DNA of 64,000 nt from Stomorhina lunata (taxonomy: Eukaryota; Arthropoda; Insecta; Diptera; Rhiniidae), in the NCBI GenBank assembly GCA_933228675.1, contig OW121740.1:132912940-132976939 (forward strand), in the 5' to 3' direction. The notes under the pieces were generated by a model, which was given only the letters and a program-made list of their open reading frames with translations, ran no database searches and had not been told where the DNA came from. Below, in pieces: positions 13,175 through 26,689 of the stretch. The position numbers were made by a program, and so were the translations under genes. Numbering within the stretch: position 1 is the stretch's first letter; each line of letters starts with the position of its first letter.

Positions 13175-14640
13175 ATTTAAAATAAAATCTGAATTTGAAA
13201 TAAATTAAAATTGAATTTGAAATTCAATTTTCATTTATCTTAGCTTAAAGCTTAATTCCTATTAAGTTATTTTCAAAGCTTTAAGAATTTAAATATAATA
13301 CCTTTGTCAGACAGACAGGCCCTTAACAAAAGAAACCTTATGTCTTACAACTTGTTTATTAAATAGTAGCTAATTTTTTAAACTCAACGGCTCCCCAACA
13401 ACAATTACCCCCAAACTGAAAAACCACAACTAGACCGTTTATTTAAAAAAGCCCAGAGATGAAAAAACCTAAACAATTCATTTAAAAATTCATTGTCTTC
13501 TAACCAAATAATAAAAAAAATCAGCAAAAAAATTTTAACAACAACAGAAAATTTTTAAAACTACCCTTAATTCTACTAAAAATAAAATATTTACCTATAA
13601 AAGCCTAAAAAAGACCAAAACAAAAATATTAAAAAAACACGGGGGGCGGCAGTTAAGGAGGCTTAAAAATTGGATACCTTTTTAACAAACAAATTACAGC
13701 ACTAAAACACAGCTAGTACTAGTGGCTTTTGAAATGACTATTTTTGTTCAACCACATTTCCGCCACAAATGACACCCATTTAACGTTTTACACAAAAATT
13801 TGTAACAACATTTTACTTTGGGCTAAATTTTAACGTATTTATTACAATTTAGGTTCACAGACATTTTATTATTTATGATTACAGTTGTTTTCAGTTGGTT
13901 GAGACTCGAAAAATATGGCTAAAGCAACAAAATTAGCTAACATTATTTATTGAGCTTTGGAAGGGGCTGTTTGAAAAGGAAAGGGGCCATAAAGCTTTTA
14001 ATGCGAAATATAGCTTTTGTTTTTTTGAACATCTTTTAATTTAGAAAAAGACTCTTAAAAACAAATTAGCGCAAGATGTTTTATTTAGATGAGCAAATTA
14101 AAGGGACATTCATTATTTGTCATAGAATGTTATAGCTGTTAGAAAATGAGAACATGATGAATAATGATTAGGGTTTTATTAGGAGATGAAAGCTCAGGAT
14201 GTGTTAAGCATAAATTTAGGTAATTAAGGTAAATTTCCTTTAATTAGTTTAACATAATTTTCTTGACAAAAAGTTTCTTCAAGATTTATATTATTTGAGT
14301 AAGTAAGTAAGCTTTAAGTTTTTTTGTTTTAGGCCTTAAAAACCAATTTAAAATAGTTTAACCAAATATAATATAAAAATATTGTGGTCCATAAATTTTT
14401 TATGTCAAATATGAAGTTAAAGTGGATAAAGAACAATGGAAAACAGATAAAGGAACAAACAAGCATACATTTCATGAGCTTTCTCTCATTGGATAATCGT
14501 CTCCATTAGTTGTTTCCAAATTTGAGTAAAAGCTTTATGCTCTATTTTATGTGGGATTTTTCAAAACAACCATATGACAAATCAATGTATGGAAGTTTAA
14601 TATATTTATACTTTAGAGTCTTTGGTTTTAATTTAAACTA
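13175..14640. other. Intron 1, mostly single-copy
   Basis: No gene seen. 13680-14020 has a more balanced base composition and no similarity to the other repeats in the window. It holds several TTTATT and TAAT words, so it could be a conserved noncoding block, but nothing here proves this. Confidence 0.4.
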
Positions 14641-16745
14641 AAGATAGTTTAAACTAAACTATAGTTTAAGCTTTAATAACATTAACTTTAATAATAACTT
14701 CCAACCTAAAGCTTTTAAAATGAGCCCTAAAACGAACTTGTAAATGGCGATGTATGACAAATTAAAACCTTCAGCTATAAATTTAAAGAAAAAGCTTTTT
14801 ACGCCGAAAGCTTTTATAAGCTATCATTATTTTTGTACAGCTTAAAAATCCACAACAACTTAATTTTAGATTTTTTTTTTAATATTTTCTGAGACCTAAG
14901 CTAATATGCTTCAAAGCTCAATGTTAATTTGTTATAAAATTTTAAGAAATTTGTTTTAATTTGTATTACGGAGTTTTGGTTACATAAGCTTCAACATATT
15001 ATGTCAGGTAATTTAGCAATAAGCTTTAAATTGAGTTTTTCTACTACCAACCTAAAGCTTTTATTTCATTAAAACTTGTAAATGGAGATGTTTGCAAATT
15101 AAAACCTTCAGCTTTAAAATTAAAAAAACCTTATGTGACGAAAGCTTTTATAAGTTATCATAATTTTTGTATAGCTTTAAAGCTTAAAAAATCCGCAACA
15201 ATTTAATTTGAGAAATTTTTTAACGATATTTTCTACGAGTTTGTCAACTATTAGACTTAAAAGTAAGAAGCTTTCTATTAGTAGGCGAAAGCTTAATAAA
15301 GCTGTTGCATGCTTTTTATAGAAAGTTAAGCTCTAACTTAAATTTTATTCAAGTTCTTTCATTAAAGTTACTCCTAATTTTTTAAATACCACAAAAAAGC
15401 TCTTAAATATAAGAGTATGTTTTAATTTTTTTTTTTTTTTTTTGAAGAATCAAAAGTTTCATATTAAAAGCTTTTGAAGCGGGTATTGAGGATTAACATT
15501 TTTTTAAAGCTTATAAAAGTTGTTTAAAATATTATTTTTTTTTATTACAAGCAAATCTGAAAGCTTAATAAAGCCACTTTTGCCTGAAATAAAAAAAGCT
15601 TTAAAGCTTTTTACAAATTAATATTGTTTAGTTGATGGAAACATGTTTCTTTGGTTCTATAAAACAATCAACGACTAGATAACTTTTTACATTTTAAGTT
15701 GAATAAAGCTTTTATCTAATTTTTTGTTCAAGTGACTTTTTTTTCTCCAATATTTTTTAAAGTTGAACTAATTTCTCAGAAAATTTAAGTTATAGGCTTA
15801 CTATAAAGCTTGATTTACTTCACTCTTTAAGCTTTTAAGCCTTTTAAATTAAATTTAAAATAATAATGAAAACTGATAATTGTTGATAGGTGATGATGAT
15901 GATATCACCTATATGTAGAATAAAGCTTTAAGCTTACTATTTTAATTTTTATAATAACTAAATTGAGAAGAGCTTTAAAGCTTTTGAGAATTAATAACGA
16001 TAAGAAGATGATCACAATGTCTTAAATGGGATTTGTTTTAAATCATACACAAATTTCTGAACTTTTTTTAAATTTTAATAGTTTTAGCTTTAAAGCTTTT
16101 TTGTTTTATTAAAGATAATAACCAATTTTAACTATCTACGCTTTAAGTGTTGTTATTGGTTAAAAAAAACTTAAAGCAGTAAAAAAACCTTAAAGCTTTT
16201 AAACAAATTAATACTGACTAGGCTACAAAAGAATGTCTTAAATGTCAAATGTTAAACTGACCTGCTTTTAAGCTTTTAAATATTAATTTCGGATAAAAAC
16301 CATTTTTATTTATCTGGTTTTGACTTAAATGTTGATAATTGTTAAGAGAGCTTAAAGTTTTATAAAGCAATAGAAAGAGCTTTAAAGCTTTTTTATAAAT
16401 TACTACTGATTAGGTTCACAAAATGTTCGAAAGGCCAAATATTCCCTTTTAATACCAATTTTCTGCTATTTTTAAGTACGTTTGGAATCTCCTTAACATG
16501 GCTTGTATCATGGTTTTAAGCTTTTATATATTAATTTCTAATAATAACCATTTTTATTTATCTGTTTTTGACTTAAATGTCGATATTGGTTTAAAGAGCT
16601 TAAAGCTTTTTAAAGCAATAAAAAGAATTTTAAATCTTTTTTTTTAAATTATTAATGATCAGGCGTCAAAATAATGTTTTAAAGGCCAAAGGTACCGATT
16701 TTTTGCTATTTTCAAACACGTTTAGAACCCCCCTTTGGCATTTCT
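14640..16745. repeat. AAGCTTT-rich diverged tandem repeats
   Basis: The word AAAGCTTT and near variants occur dozens of times. Longer units are recognisable. 14706-14890 and 15050-15230 share the blocks CTTGTAAATGG, AAATTAAAACCTTCAGCT and CGAAAGCTTTTATAAG, about 345 bases apart. 16262-16445 and 16517-16693 share TTATTTATCTG, TTTTGACTTAAATGT and AAGGCCAAA. A weaker third unit is at 16096-16250. No open frame of interest. Confidence 0.7.
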
Positions 16746-18744
16746 AGTGTTAAACTGACTTAATGGTCACCTTTCTTTTATTTAATTGTTCGTTATTATA
16801 TTGTCGATTCTTTCAGTCTTCTTCTTTTCTAGTTATTATTACATTTTCTTCTTGTTTTATTTTTCACACTTAAATTGTTTTCTCTAATTGACTTTTTAAA
16901 AAGCTTAACAAAAATTAAATATAAGTATTAAACCATAAAATAACAACTGTCATAGAATTCAAAAAATAAAACATACAAATACTATTTAACAAAGGAAACC
17001 CTACAAGAAACCAACAAATCGACCAAAACAATTTATAAAAAAAAAATAAAAAACAAATATTAAATTTAAAATACAAAAAAATAAACTTATTTAGTTACAT
17101 ATTTATTGAAAACAACTTAAAAGAAAAAAACAACTAAAATATAAAAAGATATCAAATAAATTTAATTAGATAAATAAACATTTAATTGACTTAAGAATTA
17201 TTGATTGAAAAATAAAAAAATCAGGTCAGGTTAAAAATGTTAATGTCACACAAGTTCTTTTTCTCCCATTCACAAAAACTTTTCCTTCAAAAGGGGGAAA
17301 TAATGGGAAAACTAACAAAAAAAAAGATTTATTTGAATATTTAAATTACCAGGTATTAATTTCATACAAAAACTTATTTGGTGACTTTCAGCTTAAAAGA
17401 AACGTTAGTCGTTTTGTTTGTCCAAGAGGGTGTTGTGTTGGGGTTGTGGAGGTCTTGTGAACGAAGGGTATAATGGAGGAGACTTGGAAATACAAATCAG
17501 TGACTTTTTGCAAATCGGTTCATTTGTTAATGGCCATAAGGTTGCCAGCAAAAGGTTAATGAACAGCAGGGTTGATGTGTGTGAAAATATTGTATTTAGT
17601 AATATAAGACATATGTATTAAGAGTTAACTATAACTTTGTATAAGTTACTAGAATTAAGTTGTTGCCTTATAAATACTTATAAAAAGAAAATTTGTGAGG
17701 AATTTAAAAAATGTGTAAAAGTAAAGTAAGCTTGCACTGCATAAAAATATTATCCTGACCTCTACTATCAAATATACCGATTGGCTGAGAATCACTTTCT
17801 AATTCACGAATAAAGAACTTTATTGATTTTGTTGCAAATCGACAAGTTTCGATAGTTGGCTAGACCATCAAGAGAATCATCCATAATTCTAGATCGATAG
17901 AAAACCAATAATTATCTCGTTTGCAAGACGAAATAAATGCGAATTATAGTGTCTATGCAAAATATCAAAAAAAAACTTTAGTTTCTTAACTTCCTACGCT
18001 TTTGTTATTACTAAAGAAGAAAGATTTGTGAAGGGGGTTCAAAAAAGATTAACATATATACAAGATAACTTTAAAAACTTGGCATAGAAAATTTTATTGC
18101 AGACAAAATTCTAATATTTACAATTTTTTTTTTTTGTCAATAATATAAATATCGAAAGTTTTGCTATAAAACTAATTTTAATATCGAAAATTCTTATATA
18201 AACAAATTACAAGCAACTGGGTTTTTAAACACTGAAATTTTTTCTATGAAAAAAAATTTAGAAGGAAAATCTGAAATTTTTTATATATAAATTAAAAAAA
18301 AAATAATTTTTTTATAAAAAAAAAAATTTAGATATCAAGAACTTTTGAAAATAATTTTAAATATCAAGAAATTTTCTATGAAAGATAGATATCGATAGAA
18401 AACTTTTCAGCAAATATTCTGTAATATACATTAGAGATTTTCAAAATAATTTATTTTGAAAAAAGTTTAATAAATTCTGAAACCTTAACATATTCGTTTG
18501 TTTAGAAACAGCTTTAAGATTTTTGTCAATATTTTGATTTATCAAATAATTTAAACAATTATGTACTTTAAAAGCTTGGGAAATGCTACATTTATAAAGA
18601 TTTTCTAACCTCAAATATTTATTGCTATATTTTATTCGAATAATTCAGAAAACTTGGAGGCAGTTAGTGCTTAAGGCTCAAAAAAAACCGAAAAGCTTTT
18701 CAGTTTAATTATGTTTTATATAATTTTTTTTTTTTTGGTTACTC
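16746..18744. other. Intron 1, AT-rich with repeat fragments
   Basis: No gene supported. 17757-17810 is a scrap of the GTCCGTCC element (ACCGATTGGCTGAGAATCAC; compare the GCTTAGAATCACTTTCTGAG block of the full copies). 18385-18500 matches the outer part of the GGCCAAATC element described at 22393. The 67-codon open frame at 17418-17621 has no recognisable product. Confidence 0.5.
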
Positions 18745-19560
18745 AAAGCCAGAAGTTGGCAGCCCATACCACCAGTAGCCGACGAATATTTTTAATTTTC
18801 GTAAATACCACGATCATAAATAAAAAATCGTGAATATATGTATAAAAGTCATTTAGTTGGTATTATGATGTTAACAGAGTTGGTTGGTGCCGATTGGTTC
18901 AAGAAAAGGCAAAAACAAAATAGGCAAGAAACAAATCAAAATCCAATTTATAGCAACAAAATACATGGTTCGAAAGAACAAAGTAATTCAATCTCGAACA
19001 TTGTTGCCATGACACTATTATTTTTGTAAACATTGGGAATATTTTTGTAAATATTAGAAATATTTTTCAAAACAGAAATAAATTTTAATATTAAAATTTT
19101 AGATTTTTATATTTTCGCACCAAACATTTTTTTATAGAAAAATTTTTAATAAAAATATTTTTCTTTGGAAAATTGTTCGATAAAAATTAGATTTTATAGA
19201 AAATTTTCGATAAAAATATATTTCTCTAAAAATTTACGATAAAAATAATTTTAAATCAAAAAATTTCAAATCTTCTATAGAAAAATTTTTGATAAAAAAA
19301 TTTTCTATAGAAAAATGTTTGATAAAAAAAATTTAATAAAAAATTGTCGATTTGATTAAAAAAAATGTTTCCATACAAAAGTTTTTAATAAAAAAATTTT
19401 CTATAGACAAATTTTTGATGAAAAAATTTTTGACAAAAAATTTTCTGCAGAAAAATTTTTGATAAAAAAAAAGAAAAATTTTTGGTAAAAAGATTATCCA
19501 TAGATAATTCTGTAGAAAAATTGTTGATACAAATATTTAAAACATAGAACTGCACATTGA
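18745..19560 (+). mobile_element. Terminal-segment plus 30-bp array element, copy 1
   Basis: Begins with GGCAGCCCATACCACCAG near 18757 and a block with TTTTTAATTTTCGTAAATA. It continues with a roughly 200-base segment that shares GAACATTGTTGCCA and GACAC with the copy at 52.2-52.5 kb. From about 19090 it passes into decayed units with TTTTCTATAGAAAAA and TTTTTGATAAAAAA. The same order of parts is seen at 52083-53990 and, inverted, at 59260-56290. No coding capacity. Confidence 0.7.
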
Positions 19561-20094
19561 AAAAAATACCTATTTTAGTTGAAAGTATCAAAAACGGGAA
19601 CTCTGCCGACTATTTTTTTGTTCTTTTATCTTTGCGCTGACCCGTGCTCAAAGCTTTAGAAGCTTCAGTTATTATTACTTTAGCTTTAAAAAAATAAAGT
19701 CCTCTATTTACAAACACTTATTATGTAGCTTTTTCAAGATATTGACATAAGTATATGAAAATTATTACAATTACTATCAAAAAATTGTTGGATTTAAAAC
19801 ATTTAAGTAGACTTGGAGGACATTCCTATGAATATTTATAGAAAATATTCGATATCGGTAAAAAAAGGAAAAATTTAATTTAAAGGTTATGGAACTCAAA
19901 TGAAAGCATATGTTTCCTGCTTTGTAAAACCTTAAAAATATTTATGATATTTAGATACTATATCAAAATGCAGGATTACTATCAAGATCATATTAACTTA
20001 TAGGCTTTTAACTATTTAAGTAGACTTGGAAGAAATATCTATTGAATTTTTTCTAAATAGTTTCATTATTTTAGATAAAACTCAAAAAAACAAA
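19561..20094. other. Intron 1, AT-rich; diverged outer unit of the next repeat
   Basis: No gene seen. The part 19860-20040 resembles a poor unit of the 223-bp repeat that follows (shared words AATGAAAGYATA and CCTTAAAAATATTTA). Confidence 0.4.
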
Positions 20095-20515
20095 TTTCAA
20101 GTTTGATGGCTAAATTCGCCATCACGCAATTATTTTCTTAAAAAGTTATTATACTTAAATGAAAGTATAAGTTTTCTACTTTCTAAATCCTTAAAAATAT
20201 TTAGGATACTTATAGGCTTTTTCAAGATATTAAGAAATATATGTAAAATTTAGAAAGTTCCCAAAAAAAGGTAATCTTTTATTTTTATCTGCTTTCAGAT
20301 AAAACTAAAAAAACAAATTTCAAGTTTGATGGCTAAATTTGACATCACACAATTATTTTCTCAAAAAGTTATTATACTAAATGAAAGTATAAGTTTCTTG
20401 CTTTCTAAATTCTTAAAAATATTTAAGAAACTTAAAGGGTTTTTCGAGATGTTAAGAAAAATATGTAAAATTAAGAAAGTTTCTAAAACAAAAGGTATTT
20501 TTTTAATATCTCCTT
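20095..20515. repeat. About 223-bp tandem repeat, two clear units
   Basis: The phrase AAGTTTGATGGCTAAATT occurs at about 20099 and again at about 20322, each followed by CAATTATTTTCT, AAAAGTTATTATACT and AAATGAAAGTATAAGTTT. An inverted, diverged relative lies near 22090-22200. Confidence 0.75.
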
Positions 20516-22392
20516 AGCTTGAAGGATTTTAAAAATTTAATTGAATTTGGATTCAGCTTCTACGAATAACTATTTAAATTGGTAGAAATCAGTCCATTAT
20601 AACGCATTACTCCAATGAAATTAATAATTTGGCCTGTTAAAGTCAAGGATTTGCACTATTTAAATGATTTTCATATATATCAATATTTCACAAATTTTTA
20701 TCAAAATTATTAGGTCTATTTCAAGTTATCAACTCGGATATATATTAGTACTTTTTCCGTCATTACCTTGATTCATGATTTTACTTTAAAAGTCTTCCAA
20801 TTTTTAATGGATTTGATGTTTTAGCTATTGATTCTCTATTTATAACAATTTTACTATATTACAATTCACATAAATTTTTGTTGACTTAAATACAATAGAA
20901 GTAACATTAAAATCCTCCTAAATTACCCTCATAATCATATTAAAAGAATTTCAAATCCACTTCATACCCAGTGTCAAAATCCCTCATCAATACAAAAATC
21001 ATTCAAATAAATATTTAAATCTCTCCTATAAAAATCCTTTTTTGTGCACAACATTTAAAGTATGTACTTAAAAATCATTCATGTATACCAAAAGATTAAA
21101 TTAAAAATTTAATTCATAATATTTTTGGCTTAACAGTCGTTAGGGGAAAGCGCCAACCAAGAAACCTGGTCACTTGAAAAACCACAAAGTAGCAAAATAT
21201 TTCAATTACTACCTTTTTCTTTCCCAATATTTATTGTTTGATGTTTTTTGTGTTTCGTTTAAGTATTTAGCATTATTATGTTATCAGCAATATTACAATA
21301 CAAAATAGTTATTATTGAACTCAACAAACATGCGTCATGTAAAATTCATACAAAATCATTTCGATTTTTATTTTTTTTAGTTTAAGTAGGTTTTGCCATT
21401 TGGTTCCTTAACTTTTTGTCTCGTTTTCGTCTTTCGTAAAATTTACTTTAGAGCTGGCATAACGCCTGATTGCATACGCAATTTCTCACTGAGCATTTGT
21501 GTCGAATGCGTGCCACATTAATCTTAAACGTAAAAGATTAGTTTGCCAATAACATTTACTTCATGTAAAATAGCTCTACATGAGTCCAGAGTATTTAACT
21601 AGTGGCAAATAGTAAAAATTTTTACTTTGATTTTATTGCATTTGAGGCTAATTGTAGTATGAGTTTTACTCATGTTCTGTTTGATGATTTGAAGACAAAT
21701 ATGGGCTAGAGAATTGTATTTATTGGATTGTAAATTCTAAAGGGAATTAGAGGACTTTTTGACATTTGCTCTAGATTTTGAAATATTTTAGATGTGAATA
21801 CTTATGATTTCATACGCACAAAGCGTAGTAAAATTGAATGATATATTGAAAAGGATTTAGAAAAGAAATTTTTAGATATTTTTCTTCTTTCAGGCTTTAC
21901 GCAATTTCGAACATATGTTAAAAAGCTTTCTTATAACAGATTTACATTATACAACTTAAAGCTTACAATTAAAAGAATTTAATAACTCTTAATCTACTGT
22001 TTGAACTTAAAGCTCTTAATACTAAAATGAAACTTTAGAACTGATCACAATAACTCTAAAGCTTTTTGTTTAAGTCTGTAGTTCCTATCAAGCATTGATA
22101 TTTATAATTTATATCTTCACATATTTTTATTAATATCTTGAAAAAGCTTTCAAATATCTTAAATATTTTAAAGTTTTTCGAAAGTAGGAAACGTAAGCTT
22201 TTATAATATAATTTAATATAATAATATAATTTTACAATATAATTTTTAAAATTTCTTAATTGCCGTCGGGATTCTCCATCAAACTTCAATTATTATATTT
22301 TAAATATTAACATAGCAACTTTTACAATTGGAAGCAAATTTGAGTTTTAAGTAATTAAAAGTCAACTTTTTACTTTAGTGGATAAAAACTGG
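20516..22392. other. Intron 1, largely single-copy; candidate conserved island 21121-21660
   Basis: No gene supported. 21121-21660 has balanced composition, no internal repetition, and several homeodomain-type words (CAATTA, TTTATTG) plus TCACTTGAA, whose complement carries the NK-type core CAAGTG. It might be an Hmx enhancer, but this is inference. The rest is AT-rich. Confidence 0.35.
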
Positions 22393-22698
22393 GGCCAAAT
22401 CGCCGCATTCGATAACAATTAAAATGTAAGATATTTCAGAAATATTTGTATAGCCTACTTTTAGGATTATCTAAATAACATATAACCTTTAAGATTCACA
22501 ACATTGTAACTTATTTGTCAAAAATTCACTGATAGTAAAAACATTTTAATTGAACTAAATGTTTTGACAAACAAAATGATATGTTTGGATATTAAACTTT
22601 TTGCAAAATAAATTATTTTGAAAATCCCTAAGGTATGTTTCACAATATTTGCTCAAAAGTCTGAGTTTTTGATCGATGTCGAGTGCAGAGATTTGGCC
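22393..22698. mobile_element. GGCCAAATC inverted-repeat element, copy 1 (306 bp)
   Basis: Starts GGCCAAATCGCCGCATTCGA and ends with the imperfect complement of that (rightmost bases ATTTGGCC). The inner parts of the arms also match loosely, with a CATACTTTTAGG-type block in both. No coding capacity; a non-autonomous DNA element. Related copies are at 26102-26366 and 31222-31492, with a partial copy at 25829-25990. Confidence 0.75.
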
Positions 22699-24497
22699 AC
22701 TGCCTATAACATTTCAAATTTAGACAATCAAGATTAATTATCGCCGAAATAAAACAAAATGTTGACAAAAAAAAATTTATGAGAAAATTTTAAAGTACGA
22801 AAGTTTTTAATATGGGAACACATTTTCAGTCTAGCAAATTCTAATGAGTAGATTTGAAGTGTTATGTGATCACAAATAAAAGTGTGGAGTCTAAGCTTTA
22901 TAGTAATATTAAAATCATCTGCATATTTTTGCATATTTAGAAAAAAAGCTTTGTAGAGTGTCATTGACTCATATTGTCATCTCTGATTTTTTTGAAAAGC
23001 CTTTTATAAAAATAACAACTTTGAAATCAAGTGCTAGAGCTTCAAAACTCCTTTATATTGATTTATTATTTAAAATTTCTTTTTCCAAAGCAAAAAATAG
23101 CAATTATTTTAAACTAAACACTTCAGCATTACAATCCTTATTTAAGTACTTATCATCATTTATATGAATAGGAATGAATAAAAGGTATTTATACAAAAAA
23201 TGGTTTTAAAAAGTCAGTTACATTTTCAGCTCAACACATATGCTAACATATAACAAAACGATTTGAGTGCATTTAATCCCTTTTTTATATTTAAGGATAA
23301 GATTATAATATTTTGCTATTGAATGAACACACATTAAGGATCATCACATCATGCATTCATACCTTCATACAAATCAGGGTTAGGTAACGTCACATCAAAT
23401 ATAAAAAGTTTTTTTTCTATATGATATTTATTGAAGTATAAAATTAGCGTATGTTGATAAAATATCTAGACCTTAAGTCCTTTAAATCCTCTAGTAATGT
23501 ATTGTAATTATTTGCTTTTAATTATAATTGTACTATATTAATTTGATAATAATGATACCAAAAAAAAAAGACAAATAATTTCATAACGTCATCATCACCC
23601 ATATCTAATATAAAATAACATTAATACAAAAGAAATCTTAAACAACAAAATACATATAACAATAATCTACATAACTAACACAAAAAGGACATTAGTATAT
23701 TTTGAAAACCTTACAATTGTTCTAATATTTTACCCGAAACTTTACCAAGGGTGTGTGCAAAATGCGAGTGTATTGGTCTGTAGGAAAATTAATATGTTAA
23801 AAGATTTTGTTTTATTTCCTATTTGTTTTTGTAATTTTAGAGATTTGTTAAATCTCTTCATTTACCTTTTCATTCTTCATTCTCATATTTTCAAGCTTAA
23901 GAGCAGACCAAAAAAAATATTTTTCGATCTTCTTCATTTACAAAGTTATCAAATTTCATATAACATTTGCCAACATTCTATTCTATCTATTCTAATCTAT
24001 CATTGCTTAAAACAAGGACGGACTATGTCTATGAATATGTTTAAGCCCAAGGAGGGTTAATATTTTTTTTAAGGATTCCCTTTATTTTTGGCTTGACTGT
24101 TGTTGGTGTTTCTGAATTGTTATAAGAGATGTTGGGAAAGATATGAGGAAAGAAAATGGTTTATAAAATGGTCATTTATTTTTAGACTTTAGGAAGTTTG
24201 CCTCGGCAGTGGTTAATTTGAAAAATATGCAATTAATATATTTTTTTATAATTTTATGAGTTTTTGATTGGTTTTTTTAGATAAAAATCTCAGGTCCCAT
24301 AACATGAGGTTAGGGGATTTAATTTTATGGGAATATTGATTGATAGGAAAGAAATTATAATTGAAAAAAGTCCTCAACAAAAAAATTATTAAAAGCTAAA
24401 ACAGGGTAAACTGCCAACGGTCCAGTGAGAAATTATTTAGATTTTGTTAAAAACTTTGTAGCATACTTTCACGAAATTCAATATAAATTCAATAGTT
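22699..24497. other. Intron 1, AT-rich, no gene recognised
   Basis: Contains single examples of the TTTTTGCATATTTAGA word that is tandemly repeated at 26.7-28.9 kb (near 22925). The 101-codon open frame at 23755-24060 is rich in Phe, Leu and Ile from AT-rich codons, has no recognisable domain and is probably chance. Confidence 0.4.
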
Positions 24498-24992
24498 TAT
24501 ATCTGTGGCTTGATGCTAAAAGGGCCAATGTAAATTTTTTGATGTTTTGAGTTGATCATTGCATTAGATTCCCTTTTTTACCCTATTTTATTAGGCTCTA
24601 ACAGCTGATCTCTGACTTAACTCAGAACAGATTAATAAGAGTTTTTTCGGGTCAATGTTACTATGAATTTACATGGAATATAAAAACTTTAAATCAAATT
24701 TTCTCAAAATTAGTTTTTTTAACATTGGCCCTTTTAGAACCAGGCCACAGAAATATTGATTGCTTAATATAAAAAAGGTCTAACTCGATTTTTTGTTACT
24801 TTACAGGAGAAGGAAAAAACTTAATGAAAACCATACAATTTTAGATACAACAAAAAAATTATAAATAAAATGTTTTGCTTTTTATTAAAAATTTTATTAA
24901 AATTTTTGTTGTATCTAAAATATTACGAATTTTATAAACTTTTGTAAAGTAACAACAAATCGAGTGAGATCCTTTTTATATTAAGCCATCGA
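24498..24992. repeat. Two adjacent long inverted repeats
   Basis: First pair: 24499-24531 and 24721-24755 are inverted copies sharing CTAAAAGGGCCAATGT. Second pair: roughly 24757-24868 against 24878-24990, with CTTAATATAAAAA, TTGTTACTTTACA and TTTTAGATACAACAAAAA each facing its complement, so about 110-base arms with a very short loop. The outer arm of pair one runs into the start of pair two. This fits a composite of two hairpin MITEs, or one element with nested arms. Confidence 0.8.
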
Positions 24993-25828
24993 TATATACC
25001 ACCTAATTCATACATGAATTATAACATTTTTATAGCTTTATAGTAGGAAATTTCTATAAAAAATGAATTAGGGGGATAATCTGAAATTTTTTGTTTCTTT
25101 AAGATAAATATGCCTATTTACCAAAATCTTGAATACATAATCACTAAATTATCTGTTAATGTTTAATTAATTGCAATACCCTTAAACCTAAATTCCTAAA
25201 AATATGCAACAAACTTGAAAATTTTTTTTATTTAAAATCGATTGCGATAATATTCGAAACGAGGCTAAAATTTAAGCATTTGATACAAGCACTTCTAAAA
25301 GAACTTTAAGGAGATTAAAAAATATTTTATAATTTCTTTCTATCTTTGCTAATTTCTTAAAATTTCTAGGCCTTAGAAACTTATCTCTTAATATACAAAC
25401 GAATTTTGAAATTATCAAAATTATTGCAGGCAATTTGTATTTAAAATTTGATTTTTAAGTTTGTCATAAGTTTATTTTTAGTTTATAAATAAGGCCGTTA
25501 TTTTATGAAAATGTATAAGAAAAACTATTCAATAAAACTGAAATTTTGCCTACTTTTAGGGGTTTCAAAAAAGTTTATTTTTGAAATGAGTTCTATATGT
25601 TTTCTTTTAATTATGAAAGCAAATTTATTTTAGAAATTAATATAATGAAATCATTTAAGAAAATCTACTCAATATATGTAAAAGTTTGATATACTTTTCA
25701 ATAAAATTTTTCAGGAACCCCCCAAAATTATGCAATAATACTTATACAACATTTTCAGAACCTCTTAAAAGTATGTCAATATCTCAAGAAACTAGTATTA
25801 TTATGTCCAAAATGTTAAAAAATTAGGT

Positions 25829-25990
25829 GCCAAATCGCCGCATTTGATATAGACCGAAATGTAAGATATTTCAAAAAGATTTGTGTAGCATACTTTTAGG
25901 ATAATATAATATATAAGGTTCACTACATTGTAACTTATTTGTCAAAAGTTCTGTGATATTAATCTTAAAAGTTTAATTAAATTAAAATAA
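25829..25990. mobile_element. GGCCAAATC element, partial copy
   Basis: Matches the left part of the 22393 copy (CCAAATCGCCGCATTTGATA, GTAAGATATTTCA, CATACTTTTAGGATAAT, CATTGTAACTTATTTGTCAAA), then loses similarity. Confidence 0.7.
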
Positions 25991-26101
25991 TATTTTTCAG
26001 GAAATCCCCCAGAAACTTTTTCAACTTTTTCAGAGCACCTAAAAGTAGCCAAAAATTTCATAAACCAAGTATTTTACTATACAAAATGTTAAAAACTCAG
26101 A

Positions 26102-26366
26102 GGCCAAATCGATGCATTCGTTATAGAGGATAATCTAAATAATATATAACATATAAGGTTTACTACATTGTAACTTATTTGCCAAAAATTCTCTAATATT
26201 AAAAGAATTTAATTGAAACCAAATATTTTGACAAATAAACGGATAAACGGAAATTTTATTAAACTTTATGCAAAATAAATTATTTTGAAAATCCCTAAGG
26301 TATGTTACACAATATTTGCTTAAAAGTCGGAGTTTTCGATCGATATCAAATACGGCGACATGGGCT
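26102..26366. mobile_element. GGCCAAATC inverted-repeat element, copy 2
   Basis: Starts GGCCAAATCGATGCATTCG and ends in the facing arm (CGATCGATATCAAATACGGC). The interior aligns with the 22393 copy, including CATTGTAACTTATTTG and AATCCCTAAGGTATGTT. The left arm carries a small deletion. Confidence 0.7.
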
Positions 26367-26689
26367 CTAAATTCTTTTCAGAAATATACAAAATTACAAA
26401 GTATGAAAAAAATATGTGAGAAATTTATAGTTTTGAAACACCATTTAAAAAATATCTCATTAAAATTGTGGAAATAGCAAGAATGGCAAAGGGGGTATCT
26501 TCTATAATTGAAATTTATTCATTATTAATTTGAACATAAAGTGTATTTCAAATACATATTTCTTAAAAGAACAAAGACCAATTCTATACCGATTTAAAGA
26601 AGTTTACTTTTAGAAATTTATAAGAATAAGTAAAATTCTCAAATTTTTTGGAGATAAATGGCCATAACAAAAGTATATATATAGTTGTT

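Noticed and set aside
23755..24060. 101-codon open frame
   Set aside because: Composition explained by AT-rich sequence; no domain, start context or splice evidence.
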